Part shown: piece after piece, positions 23,829 through 34,503 of the stretch
Numbering within the stretch: the first letter of the stretch is position 1
Layout of the letters: the number at the start of each line of letters is the position of its first letter
Source of the DNA: Ectocarpus siliculosus
Taxonomy: Eukaryota > Sar > Phaeophyceae > Ectocarpales > Ectocarpaceae
Direction of reading: 5' to 3'
Length of the DNA stretch: 43,331 nucleotides
Assembly: GCA_000310025.1 (NCBI GenBank)
Contig: FN649745.1
Coordinates: 619,254 to 662,584 of the forward strand
Made by a program: the position numbers and the translations under genes
Notes under the pieces: generated by a model
Database searches by the model: none
What the model saw: only the letters and a program-made list of their open reading frames with translations
Told to the model about the DNA's origin: nothing

Positions 23829-26277
23829 CCCGATGAAAGCCCTGAAGGCAAGGCCCAGCGGCTGCGGCGAGAGCAAGAGAAGGCAAGGAGGAGGGCCGAG
23901 AAGCTGGGGATTCTGCTGGACAGCGACTTCGATATGGCCGCGGGGACCGCGGCGGCGAACAGCGGCGACGGGAAAACCGTGAAGTCTTCCACGTCTTCTG
24001 GTGCTGGGGACGCCGCTTTTTCTTCTCCTCGCGAAGAGGAGGAAGAGAGAAATAGGGAACAAAGGAGGAAGGAAGAGGAGGAGGAGAAGAAGGCGAGGGA
24101 GGAGCTGAAGAACAGAAAGCTGTACGCCCGGGAGATGTCCGCGATCGCGATGGGGCACCCAGAGGTCGCACAGGGGCCCGGGAAGATGATGAGCATGGGG
24201 AGCTCATCGTACGTGATGGACATGGTGAGACGACAGCAGTAGTATGGCCGACTCTCCTTGGTTGTTTCCTCCGCTGTGTGTGTCATGTGTTGTCATTTTG
24301 CGCGACGCGTGTGCGTACCGTAGGCGGCATATGACGTTAGACATCACACGCCCCCCGGATCGATTTTCAAAGCTCGATGACTCCGCAGCAAAAACGGCGA
24401 CGGTGCCGGAAAATTGGCGGCGTTGGAACCGTCTTGTCGATAGATTTTTCCGAAAAGTTACACATGGCTTGATTTTGGGCATCCGGTTTTGTCGTGGAGC
24501 CAATCGAGCTTTGAAATTCGGGCCGGGGGGGGGTGTGGTGTCTTGCGCGACCTGCGCTAGTCTGATGGATGGATGTGCCGAGAGACTGTATACCCGCCCG
24601 ACTCCTCACACTGCTGCCGAGCGGCGTTTGGCGTTTTGTAGCTCTCCGTTGGAAGGGGGGCGGAACGGGGTTTCCAGGTTTGCCCCAACGCTTAGTCATT
24701 TCGATTATCCGAGCCGGCTGCTCGTCATACTGCTGTGTACACGATCAGAAAAGGACCGGAATTTTAGAACGTCAATTTTCAGCACAAACAATTTTTTTGT
24801 GTCGAGGCTCAGTTTATTATTTTGCCGCCCACCCTCGAGCATAAACTTCCCTGGGAATCCACTGCTGTTGAGGTGGCTGTGTCTCTTTTCTTGTTCTTCG
24901 TGCAAAAAATGAGCCTCTATGTTCTAGAGTACCAGCAATTCTTCACTGCGGAGGCCTGTTGTGTATGCGTACCACCTAGTCTACGATCAACTGCATCGTC
25001 CGACGGAGGTACACTGCCCTTTGGGAGCGACCGAAAGTGTTGATTCTGTCGAGGTTGCCAACCCCCTCTTCTCTTTTTTCTGTGCGCAGGTGTGCGAAGT
25101 AACGCTCTCAGGGTGTGCGTAAACCTTATCTATACTGCCGAATGGGGCAGAATCGCACTGCTCTCTTGTGCGTTGACGTATTGTTAGTGTACTAGCGCCT
25201 GGCCGTCTCGGCCTCGTGTGTGTGTGTGTTTGACGTGCATCTACTCGGTCGGTGCGAGGCACTCGAATATATACGTGCATCGAATATGTACATGCGTCGA
25301 TTCGGCGAGTCCTGCTTGACGTGTTGTGTCTTTTTTCGTGTCTTCGGTTTTCTACGAAGATGGTGTCTGCCGTCAGTATATGGCGGCCAGGCCTTATATA
25401 CCAACTTAGGGAGGGCCGTGAAACTGACAGTAGACGCTATCTTCGCGGAAGCCCGAATATTCTGAAAAAAAGAGACAGCAAATAAAGCAGAACTCGCCGA
25501 ATCGATGTATGTGTACCCGTAAGGATGCAGGTCTGTGTCTGTCCGCTGGGTTGTTGACGTTTATCCAAAGCTTCATTGCTCGACAAGTGGGAGAGTACCG
25601 CTGCGGAAAGGCTGTTTTTGGAATTTTCTCGTCGGGATCTTTCCTTACACGTGTAGTTAGGCTCTCGCACCCTCCTACGAGTTGTCGAGCAACGAAGCTT
25701 TCGAAAAACGCCAACACCCCTGCGCGGGGACCCAACCGCATCCTCATGGTGTATTCGTCCAAGAGTACTCTAACACGCACCGAGTAGATGTACGCATGCC
25801 CGCGAAACACCCAGTGACTGACCCCACGTCGACGACCCTTTTCCTTCCGCCCTGCTCCGGACCCAACACTCGCCGCCGTTGACGACACAACGGGAACCGG
25901 CTGGTGTGCTTCTTCTTTTTTTTTATCACCAACGTGGGCGTGCGCTCGAACCACCCCAGCTCATGAACGATTTCATGGACGCGTCGCTCGACAACATCGC
26001 GGATCTGGTCGGGCTCGTCGACCAGTGGAACAACAAGATTCCCGCGCCTGGCCCGGACGGGCAGGATGATGCTGCCGCGGCGGCGGCGGTGGCTGCGATC
26101 GAAGCAAGGCGCGGTGGCGGTAGTGCTGGGGGAAGGGGATCTCCTGCAAGTAAAGGCAGCACCAGAAGAAGCGGAGGCGAGAAGTTCTGCACCGAGTGCG
26201 GCGCCAAGATACCCGCGTCGGCCAAATTTTGCTCGGAGTGCGGGGCAAAGCAAGAAGAAACCTTCCCCGCGGCCTGA
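23829..26277 (+). CDS. Coiled-coil and zinc-ribbon exons (end of HAD gene or separate gene)
   Basis: Exon 23829-24224 starts at cgcctag|CCC and is phase 0 at both ends. Exon 25960-26277 starts at accccag|CTC and ends in TGA. The first codes for a basic/acidic helix (KAQRLRREQEKARRRAEKLG), a Ser-rich linker, a Glu/Lys/Arg-rich coiled coil, and MSSMGSS-like Met/Ser residues before the donor atg|gtgaga. The second codes for MNDFMDASLDNIADLV, an Ala/Gly-rich linker and a C-terminal double-Cys zinc ribbon with CTECGAK and CSECGAK. A stop codon lies just upstream of 23829 in frame, so this exon must be spliced to something or start later, at ATG 23934. The donor at 23210 of the HAD gene fits in phase, which would make a HAD to zinc-ribbon fusion. 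A separate gene with an unseen first exon is the alternative. Function unknown. Zinc ribbons of this type usually mediate protein or nucleic-acid contacts. Confidence 0.7.
25288..25516. repeat. Imperfect hairpin 1 (inverted repeat)
   Basis: Arms of about 91-96 bp at 25288-25378 and 25421-25516, with a loop of about 42 bp. For example gattcggcgagtcctgct in one arm pairs with agcagaactcgccgaatc in the other, with mismatches. Confidence 0.85.
25521..25745. repeat. Imperfect hairpin 2 (inverted repeat)
   Basis: Arms at about 25521-25595 and 25670-25745. For example aagcttcattgctcgaca pairs with tgtcgagcaacgaagctt, and aaggatgc pairs with gcatcct at the outer edge. Confidence 0.82.
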
Positions 26278-26296
26278 GAATGGCACGCGGTCCAGA

Positions 26297-26320
26297 GGGA
26301 GAGAGAGAGAGAGAGAGTAG
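26297..26320. repeat. GA microsatellite
   Basis: About eleven GA units 20 bp after the zinc-ribbon stop codon, in the probable 3' UTR. Confidence 0.9.
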
Positions 26321-29300
26321 TTGCATTCTTGTTGTTTTACAGTGTTTTTGTGGACATTTTTATGGCTCTGTGCATCGTTTGTACCCGCCCCATTCCCTCT
26401 TTCTCATGTGTGATATAGGTTCGACGGGACGGAAAGTCCCGGCAAGTAGATGGTTTCGATTGGTTGATGGGACATGGAGGCGTTTTGCGTGTAAAACAAC
26501 ACGGCATTGGTACGAACCCACCGGCCTCTAGATCGTGCGTCGCGACAAGAGAGTTCAGGTTGCCGCACACGTGCGTACACGACGCTTGTTCTGTCTTGAA
26601 AGCCTGTTTCATGGTGTCGGTCTCAGTTTCGGCCATGGCATGTCGTGACACCACCTCCACCATCGTTCGTTTTCCGGAGAAAACAATGCACACAAATCCG
26701 TGACTTCAAGAAGAGCGAAATCTGTGTTGCTTTTCTTGTGTGTGTTTTCCACGCTCTTTGGTTTTCCGGCGTGCATGTTTTTCTCGTACAATATAAGACA
26801 GCCGATATGTTGCGGCTGCACGGAGATCGTCTGAGACACTGGGCAAGAAAGAGTCGCAGCCACACGGAAGAATTTTTTGCTCTTGTTTTTGTTCAGGTTG
26901 TGGTCAGGCTTGATTGGACCTCTGACCAAGCGCAAACAACTACACCGGTGTTAGTAGGTGGGATCATATGCATATGTCCAACGGTCGATTTCTGTATCGT
27001 CCTGGTGTGGATCATCTCGTTCAACAGGTTCGGTTCCTTTTGTCGCACACGCGCGGAGCCGTTCCTGGGTGAAATCGAAACCAGAAAATCGATTTGCCGC
27101 GCGCGCACACACACCGGGAACTGTTTTCAAGCTGGGTCGTTTTGAGCGGCCTGTTCGAGTTGCACGCGCAGGAATCTGGTCGGAACGACAATAACTTGTT
27201 GCAAGGAGTATGTTGTGTGGGCAAGACATAATCGTGTAGCCATGTGCACGGCGAGTTCTGGAGCGTACATTTCTCGCAAACCGACGACCACTGCATGTGA
27301 CGCACACGCGCATGCCGCTCTTGCGCTACGTGGCGCATGATTGTGCCTCTCCCGCGTCAATGCTTCCGTTCTCACGGCCTAAGCAGCGGTATTAAAAACT
27401 CACGATGTACAGCAGCAGCGGTACCCCTTGACTTGGACGTGCTTTCGATCGAACAGAACAAAGCTTCAAATATTTTCACAATATGCGCACACGCGCTAAA
27501 AAAGCGGAAACCAAACCACGACTAGGCAGTGCTGACTAGTCCAATGTTTCGACGCACCATCGGCTTCGACAACCGCACCCTTAGGGCCGAGAAACACGCA
27601 TGTCAAGGAGCAAATGTCACAAAACCTCTTGCGGCTCGACGTGGGAAGCTCTAGGTTATAGATGGATGTTCTCACCCTTACGCGTACGGATGCATTGGGC
27701 GGACACACAGCGTGAGCCCTAGTCAGCCGTGACGGTACGTACACAAGCGTCAACCGATGAAACCACTCATTATCCCGGACAGGATTCCTTTTCGGCAGTC
27801 AAGCACAAGGGTAAGGGCGACATTAATTATCCGCGAAGCGCGTATCGTCTCGACGCGATAGATATTGTACAACGCCTGCCATTACAAGAATCGTAGTCCT
27901 CCGTAGGACCGCCTACGCGGGGAAATAAGAATACATCTATGAAAAAGAGGGACAGGTACGTGTACCCTAACCCCCGAAATTCCAACGATATCATACTGCT
28001 GTATTCGGTGAGTTTGCTCAACAAAAACCTGCGTAGGCTGCTGCCTCCCTGCTGAACTCCCAAGCGCACCACAAAATGGATAGACTACTTATCCGGTTCT
28101 CGAACAACAATTTATTCGCGCGCGCGAACGTCCGAAAAAGAAAAACAAAAGACAAATCTGTTTCCTGCCAACAGCCCGTTCTTTCGAGTCGGCACCCCCC
28201 GACAAAACGCAGACAACCTCGTGGCAACGCCACTTGCAACGGGGTGTTGGTGCTCAAATGCTTCCTTTCTGCCTTCTATCAACGTTGCCATCAAGATATA
28301 CTCGACATGGTCCCGCCGCCTCTCTTCAAGTGTGGAATGGAATTTTTACTTGCGCCTAATAATGGTTGACAAAAACCCTAGGCGCTAATTTTTCGTACTC
28401 GTTAAAGCCGTACGAGAGTAAAAGCAGGATCAAGGCACCCCACCCAAGCCGAAGCTGAAAGTAGCAGCCGCAAAACTCGCACCCCACCACGGGATTTTTC
28501 CTTCCAGCCAACGGCTCACCGAAATCGGGCATGAGCGAGTGTGTGTTTGCCTGTCAACTTTGCAATGATTTTCACAACAATTCGTGCATACAGATGTGCA
28601 CAACGGACGAGACTGCTGTGCCAACTGTACGCCCAGTCACGGACACACAGCGACTCTGCCACACACGCAGGTCTATGGGGGACCGAAAAACCGCCAAAGA
28701 TTCTGGGACGTCATCCTGGACGAACGAACAGGCCCCACCAGCACGTGTTCCGACTGGCGGTACGTGCGCGCGCCACCACACTGAACGTCCGGTTCCGGGA
28801 AAGTCCGCGTAGCTAGCTGCCGCCGCTGTGGGATCTGTCGTGTGCGACAATGTCCCAAAAGAGCGCGGAAGACGTTGTCAGCGGCATGCATACCAGGCAC
28901 GGACAAGCCGAGGTCGATATGGTCGAAAACACAAAAACTAGACACCTGGAGCGGCGAGGTTTATTTAGTGCCTGCCTCGCGCGTGATTACCCGGGTGTGG
29001 CATGAGGGAAACAATCGCCGTGAGTCACACGCCACAAAATGGCAAAAAAAACGGAGTTTTCGCACGCGTTCGTCCAGAATTATAAGGAACACCAGCTAAA
29101 GCCCCGATGTAGCTGGTCGAGGTCATCTTGGGGCGAAAAAAACGCAGGGCACCGTCTTACAATGTTCGGGTCCTTGCATTGATGCCGGCTGTTGCACAAC
29201 CGTTGCCTTTTGCAGATATGGACCCGACCAACCAAAGCGACATTTGCCCGCACTTGACAGGGTATCGGACTCAAGATCAAAGCTACAGCTGTTCTTCGAT

Positions 29301-30620
29301 TCCTTGATTTTGCGATCATGAAACAACAAACAGCATCTACGGCAGTGCTTCATGCATAAACCTCCTGAAACCGCAAAGGGGAACACTCTGCATGACTTCC
29401 GCATCGGCCATCCTCACCTGACTTATTGGAGCAACAGGATGGATCTTGGCCTCTACCGTTCGGGAAAATTCTCCCCTCCGATCATGTGGCACGAGTGGGG
29501 TGTCTTGCATCACAGGGTGTGCTCGTTAGCCGCGATAGCTTTGAGAAGCTGCTTTGGGACCGATGTCGCCGACTTCATCGCGACAAACTTTCTTTGTCCT
29601 GGGGGGTGACGACCGACCGGTTCTGATCGCAAGAGCAAGGCAGAGACCGAAAAGAACAACGATAGAAGGATGATTGAAAAAAGGACACCTGAGTTCATGT
29701 GTTCAACTCTTCGTGTAGTGCTCAAGTGACTCGTGTCTCAAGCAGTGGTCTGCGGAATGCCAGAGCATGTAACAGCATATTGTAGAGTTAAAAGTCGTCA
29801 CAGCAATCGTCTACACAGACAAATCGCACATGTGCGAGGCAGCACCACTCCAAACCAGGCTGCCGCTTCAACAAAACCCGGAAACCGTGGGTGTGGCCGA
29901 TGGGAGGGGCGTGGGGGCTGCAGCTCTGGATGCGGTCTATTCTAAGAGCAGCCAACTTCTTGAGAAAAATGTGTACTTGTGAGAACATGCACATGCATAC
30001 TACGCAAGATAACAACCTACAACGGATACCGCACTCCCCACCACAGAATACCACGCCTCGCGATAGTCTTTTTAGGCTTACAATGAACCGAACACGTAGT
30101 ATACCCTCAGCCGATCCGGCCATGGCGTGGCATATTTACGATGCACTTATACATACGTACAGCAGTACACAGAACAACAGCAGTATGATAGGCGGTGGGA
30201 CGTGTTTGAGAAGATGTGCGGTTGGATGGAGAGCTCAGGTTTGATCCTTGTCTAAGCACAGATGGCCATTTTGGCCGTCATACGGCACTTCCTGTTTACT
30301 GGATTGTGTTCCTCATCGCTCGTCTTTCCTGTGTTAAAAATGCACATCGCACTCCATGAAAATCGCTTGGCGAAAATGACAATGCGAGAAGACATTCACC
30401 CCCCCCCCCCGGCGCGATGGAAATCTACTGCTGTAGACTAACACCCGGCCGGCTTGTGTCTACAAAAGCGCTAAAAACAATCAATGAGGCGAGTGGCAAA
30501 AAGTAGTTGCAAAGATGTAGCACTCTGCTTCGCAAGCGAAGAAGGCTAGCTCGGCTCGATGAGCTACACCACTGCTGCGCTGCGCGCAACGCAGGGCCGG
30601 TGCAGAGGGGGAACGAACGG

Positions 30621-31094
30621 TCAACCGTAGCCACGGAAAAAAGGGAGTTGTCCAGAACATACGAGGCGAGAAAAACATGTGCACGAGAGAGTCACGGTGC
30701 GTCTCAGCAAACAAGGCGTTGGAATCGCCGATATCAGCAGAGAGCCTCCCCAAGAGAAGGCTTTTGATTCAGTACCCAGTGCTATAGGCATCACGGACGC
30801 CCGCGCTCTCGAAGTGTGTGCAAGTTGCACTCGGCTAAATGTTATCACTTGGACTGAAATCCCGTCCGCATTTAGAGAGCAGCTCACCTCTTCACCAGGA
30901 AGACGAGCTAAGTGGTCAACACCGGGAGGAACAATGACACGTGGAATTTGTAGATGTGGGCAGAGGTACCACAGCATCGATGAAGTGATAGTCATCGCTT
31001 CAGAGTCGTTGATGGAGTGAGGGGAGCACACGAGCACCCCACAGCGGACTCTAGGGTCCCCGCGACTAGGGACGGATAGGGGTGCGGTTTCCAC
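30621..31094 (-). pseudogene. Possible decayed BspA-type LRR gene
   Basis: A 157-codon minus-strand frame with short runs that recall BspA/LRR_5 repeats (YLCPHLQIPRVIVPPGVDHL, then VQVITFSRVQLAHTSR, then LLISAIPTPCLLR), spaced roughly one repeat apart. The conserved Cys/Phe positions are largely lost and no start or splice context is clear. The plus strand is also open (30679-31020), so chance or the opposite strand is possible. Confidence 0.3.
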
Positions 31095-32111
31095 ATCAAT
31101 GGTCAGGCATCATGCCGTTTCATTCGTCGCTAACTTCGACGAAAGTTTCCGTTCTTCGACGCCACAACGCCACAACCCATCGCAATCAATGGCTTGGCTC
31201 GTAGTATTAGCTAGCATGTAGGCTCTCTCCAGTTTATTCAAGGATTTACTTGTGCACAGCTGGATGTCGCGGAAGAACCCACGCGACCGTGGAGGCGCCA
31301 CCAGCGCAAGGAAGAAGAGGTACGAAACACGGGTGGTTTCGGCGTGTACGTACTGTAGACTTCGTACAGGAGCAATGGTTACCCTGTACTGTAGAAGAGG
31401 ACAGTTAGTGCCGAGACCAACTCGAAACACAAGCACAACAAGAAACCCAAGAAACCAGGCTCAGTTCTTGAAAAATAAGAACACAAAAATGGCCTACGCC
31501 AACTCTACATGGAGGAACAACGCGTGTGGCAATAATAGCCTGACATTGCTCAACCTGTGAGACCAAACGGTTTGGAGGCGGTGTTCTGATGAGTGGGCCG
31601 GCAACACTGCTGTAGACTATTTAGGGAATCCTTACAATCCATACGTTCGCTGGAGAGAAGAAGAGATCTGTCTCGCCCTTCATCAGCGAACCATATCAGA
31701 ACTGATGTCAATATGGCAGGTTCTCTAGGCTGTGTGACACCGGGGGTGGGTGCCTTTCGCCGTTGTGTCGAGGCCCCCCTTCTTCGCATTTGTTAGCTTA
31801 GACAGCGTTTCTGAATAGTACTCATCGATAGGCGTAAAAAACGCACGTATTTATAGGACCATTGTTGGAGCTGCTCGTCAGAAGATTATATGCCGGCCTG
31901 TTCCTCCTGTGTCAAATGGCACATATAGACTAGACTTCTCAATGATCCATCTGAGTAGGGGCCCATGTCCATGCCATGTCCAGTAGGGGACCACGTAGAT
32001 GAGAAGCAAGACCCGACGAGTGTTCGCGCCGTTGTATGGATGCAAAGTGTACTACACAATGACTTACGGTACCCGTTCGCAATACATGCACATATATTTT
32101 TCTTCGTGCAG

Positions 32112-33381
32112 TTCGTCGTGGTCTTCCGATGAATCTGGAATTATTGGCAACAACGCGCGGCGTCGGCAACGAGGACGACCAAGCACCAAGGAAGGGACAC
32201 AAACACGCAGCAGGCCCTATTCGTCGCCTTCTTTGCCCAGCAACGATAGTGGTAGCAGTATCGAGACCGATATAGACAGGTGCAGCAAACAAGTTCGGCA
32301 CCAGCGCGATGGAAACACCGCCGCCGGACATTCGACCCATGCCGGGGAAATCAGGGTGGTCAAATCCCTCCAGCGCAAACTCCTTTCTGACAGCGGGGCG
32401 CGTCTGAGCAGAATTGAGCGGCGGCTTTTGCGTACCGACCGTAAAAGAAACGGCGTTGTCAGCATCTCCGCTTTCGAGGCTGCTCTCGCCGCAGAAAAAA
32501 ATACTGATGACAGGTCCGTCATCAGGCGTGAGGAAGTGCGCTGGCTCACACGCAAGTTGACGGGAAGGAACGGCAAGAGCGTGGCCATCTTGAGGATGAG
32601 AGCTCTGCTCGAGGAGGAGACGGGATGGAAGCGACTGTCTGGCAGAAAAGGGCAGGTGGATCGACATCAATATCATCGCCATCGTTATCACGACACTTCG
32701 CAGTGCGGGCGAAGCTCACGAGGAAGCGAGAGGAGACGTCAAGGCAACGGGTCCACTGCCGGTGATGGGGAAGAGATCGGGGGAGGAACCACGAGCGAGT
32801 CTACATGCGGACGGGGGGGCGCTTCGTTGCAACGGCGGTCGTCGCCTCTTCCTCCCGCGAGATGGGCGATTCGTCAGGGCACAGTGGGGCAATGGCTGCA
32901 CGAAGTGGCTGCCCCGATGGTAAGATGAGGGACGGATCATATGCCACATGAACTCTACGTTGCTCTTGTGGGACGTTTCCCCGCTCAACACAAGGCTATC
33001 GACCTACTACATGCACGCAATACTAGAGACGGCCGGGGGAGGTTAAGAGACTGCTTGTATTCAGCAAAACTCAAAAATCCGTTGGCTACTTAGCGGGGTG
33101 ATGTGAAACACGGGGACGGGAAAACTGTACCCCGCCGCCCGGAGATCATGACGCCCTAACTCTGTCCTGTTTTGGCTTCCTGGATGCCATAGGAAAGAAA
33201 GCTGTTCTTCGAGTTCATCAAGGATCTCGAAAAGTTCGAGCTTCGAAACGGGCTCGACCACTACCGCGTGCGACCAAGCCGAAATGCGAGAAGAAGAAAC
33301 GGCTCCGGCGACGACGATGATGGCACAACAGTGCTGCACCTTGGCCCCATGCTAAAGGCATCAATTAAATTTTACGTTTGA
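32112..33381 (+). CDS. EF-hand-like protein, 3' exons
   Basis: Exon 32112-32919 begins at a strong acceptor (tttttcttcgtgcag) in phase 2 and ends atg|gtaaga. Exon 33193-33381 begins ccatag|GAA in phase 0 and ends in TGA. The frame is also open back to ATG 31999, so an unspliced start is the alternative. After a Ser/Arg-rich stretch comes a degenerate EF-hand pair: RLLRTDRKRNGVVSISAFEA (loop Asp, Lys, Asn, Gly, hydrophobic; the last acidic ligand is Ala) and EVRWLTRKLTGRNGK (loop largely lost). A low-complexity linker follows, then KLFFEFIKDLEKFELRNGL and the C-terminus GPMLKASIKFYV. Calcium binding is doubtful, because at least one key acidic ligand is missing in each loop. The 5' exons were not found. 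Confidence 0.65.
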
Positions 33382-34503
33382 ACGAGTAGCGGGAAGTTCT
33401 TGAGCTTGTGTGGTGATGCGATTTCCCGTGGGCTTGTTGAAAAATATTTTGCGCTTTCCTTTCGAAACACACCGTGAAATGTACTGTAAGGTTGTCTCGC
33501 CTCCCTCCTCCCAAAACTTGGCCGAGCTGTGAAGTAGATAGAAGTGAGAGCTTTGAAGACACACGGCGGTTCCCCGTCTCTTACTCAATTCCTCTGCCGC
33601 TATTGCATCGAACCGCGTGCGGAGTTGGAGTCGCGCCGCGGTCACGCATGTCTGCGGTATGCTACACAACGCACGATGTACAACTCGGTTTTGCGCTTGT
33701 GTGTTTCACGCCTTACACTTCCGTTCACGGGTTGTTCCCCGGCAATGTTTCGTGCATGAGCATGTGTACCCGAGGACAATGCTTGTAAATCCACTGCAAC
33801 TCGTTAGGGGCGCACCCTTAACCAATCTGGCCTTGGTTACAAGAAGGAAACACCGGATACTGCCATTTGGTTGGGTGGGTCTCAGAAGGGCGGAGGGGCC
33901 ATACTTAAGTTCGGTCAGAGCGCCAGGAATCAACGTGACTACTTGCTTCACTCAGCTCTCATATCTTGGTCGCCAAACTCTCTCGTTGCACTTTCAGTTG
34001 TGTTGACTTCGAAGGAGCTCCATAGCTTTAGAAGCTTGGGATAGGCTCATTCCTTCGTCCTGTGGTCTCCCTGAGACTAAGCCACAGACACCGAGCAACT
34101 TAAAGGGCCTCTTGGAACTAAATAGGCAATACGCAACGTCACGGGTCAGTTTGAAATATTTGAAGTTTTCTAGAACATGGTGACACCGCCATCGATGACG
34201 TCACCGGTCGACCAGGGATTCTTAACCAATCAGAATTTTCCCTTTAAAAAAAATCGAACAATAAACACTGCTGTGGCCGCCATTTATTTTGCAACAACCA
34301 GGTTCCTCCCTCTCTACTCGGGACAGCAACGGTCGTAAAGGAACACAATTTAGCAGACCGCCGCCTTCGACCTAAGATCCATACAAGCCTTGGCCTCCTT
34401 TTCTTTATCTACAGCACACGAATTTACTCCGCAACAATCTGTACAGTCTCAAAAACTCGCATGGCTACGCGTGTGTTACACAAACCTACCGACGCGCTCT
34501 GTT
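33382..34503. other. Convergent 3' intergenic region
   Basis: The space between the stop codon of the EF-hand-like gene (plus) and that of the membrane-protein gene (minus). I see no gene or repeat here. Confidence 0.6.

Larger units (their letters stand above)
24225..25959. other. Intron with foldback repeats
   Basis: A long intron of the zinc-ribbon exons. An open frame at 24244-24912 has no recognisable domain and is probably chance. The 3' half is made of two adjacent inverted-repeat hairpins, listed separately. Confidence 0.6.
26278..32111. other. Intergenic region, mostly empty
   Basis: A GA microsatellite lies at 26297-26320. The frames at 26645-27145, 28531-28812 and 29123-29404 show no domain. 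A possible decayed repeat-protein gene is at 30621-31094. Unseen 5' exons of the EF-hand-like gene should lie in the last part of this stretch. Confidence 0.55.

Noticed and set aside
24244-24912. A 222-codon plus-strand frame
   Set aside because: It lies inside an intron of the zinc-ribbon exons, has no hallmark residues, and contains several low-complexity tails.
26645-27145. A 166-codon plus-strand frame with hydrophobic runs
   Set aside because: No domain or signal, T-rich DNA, and overlapping open frames on the other strand.
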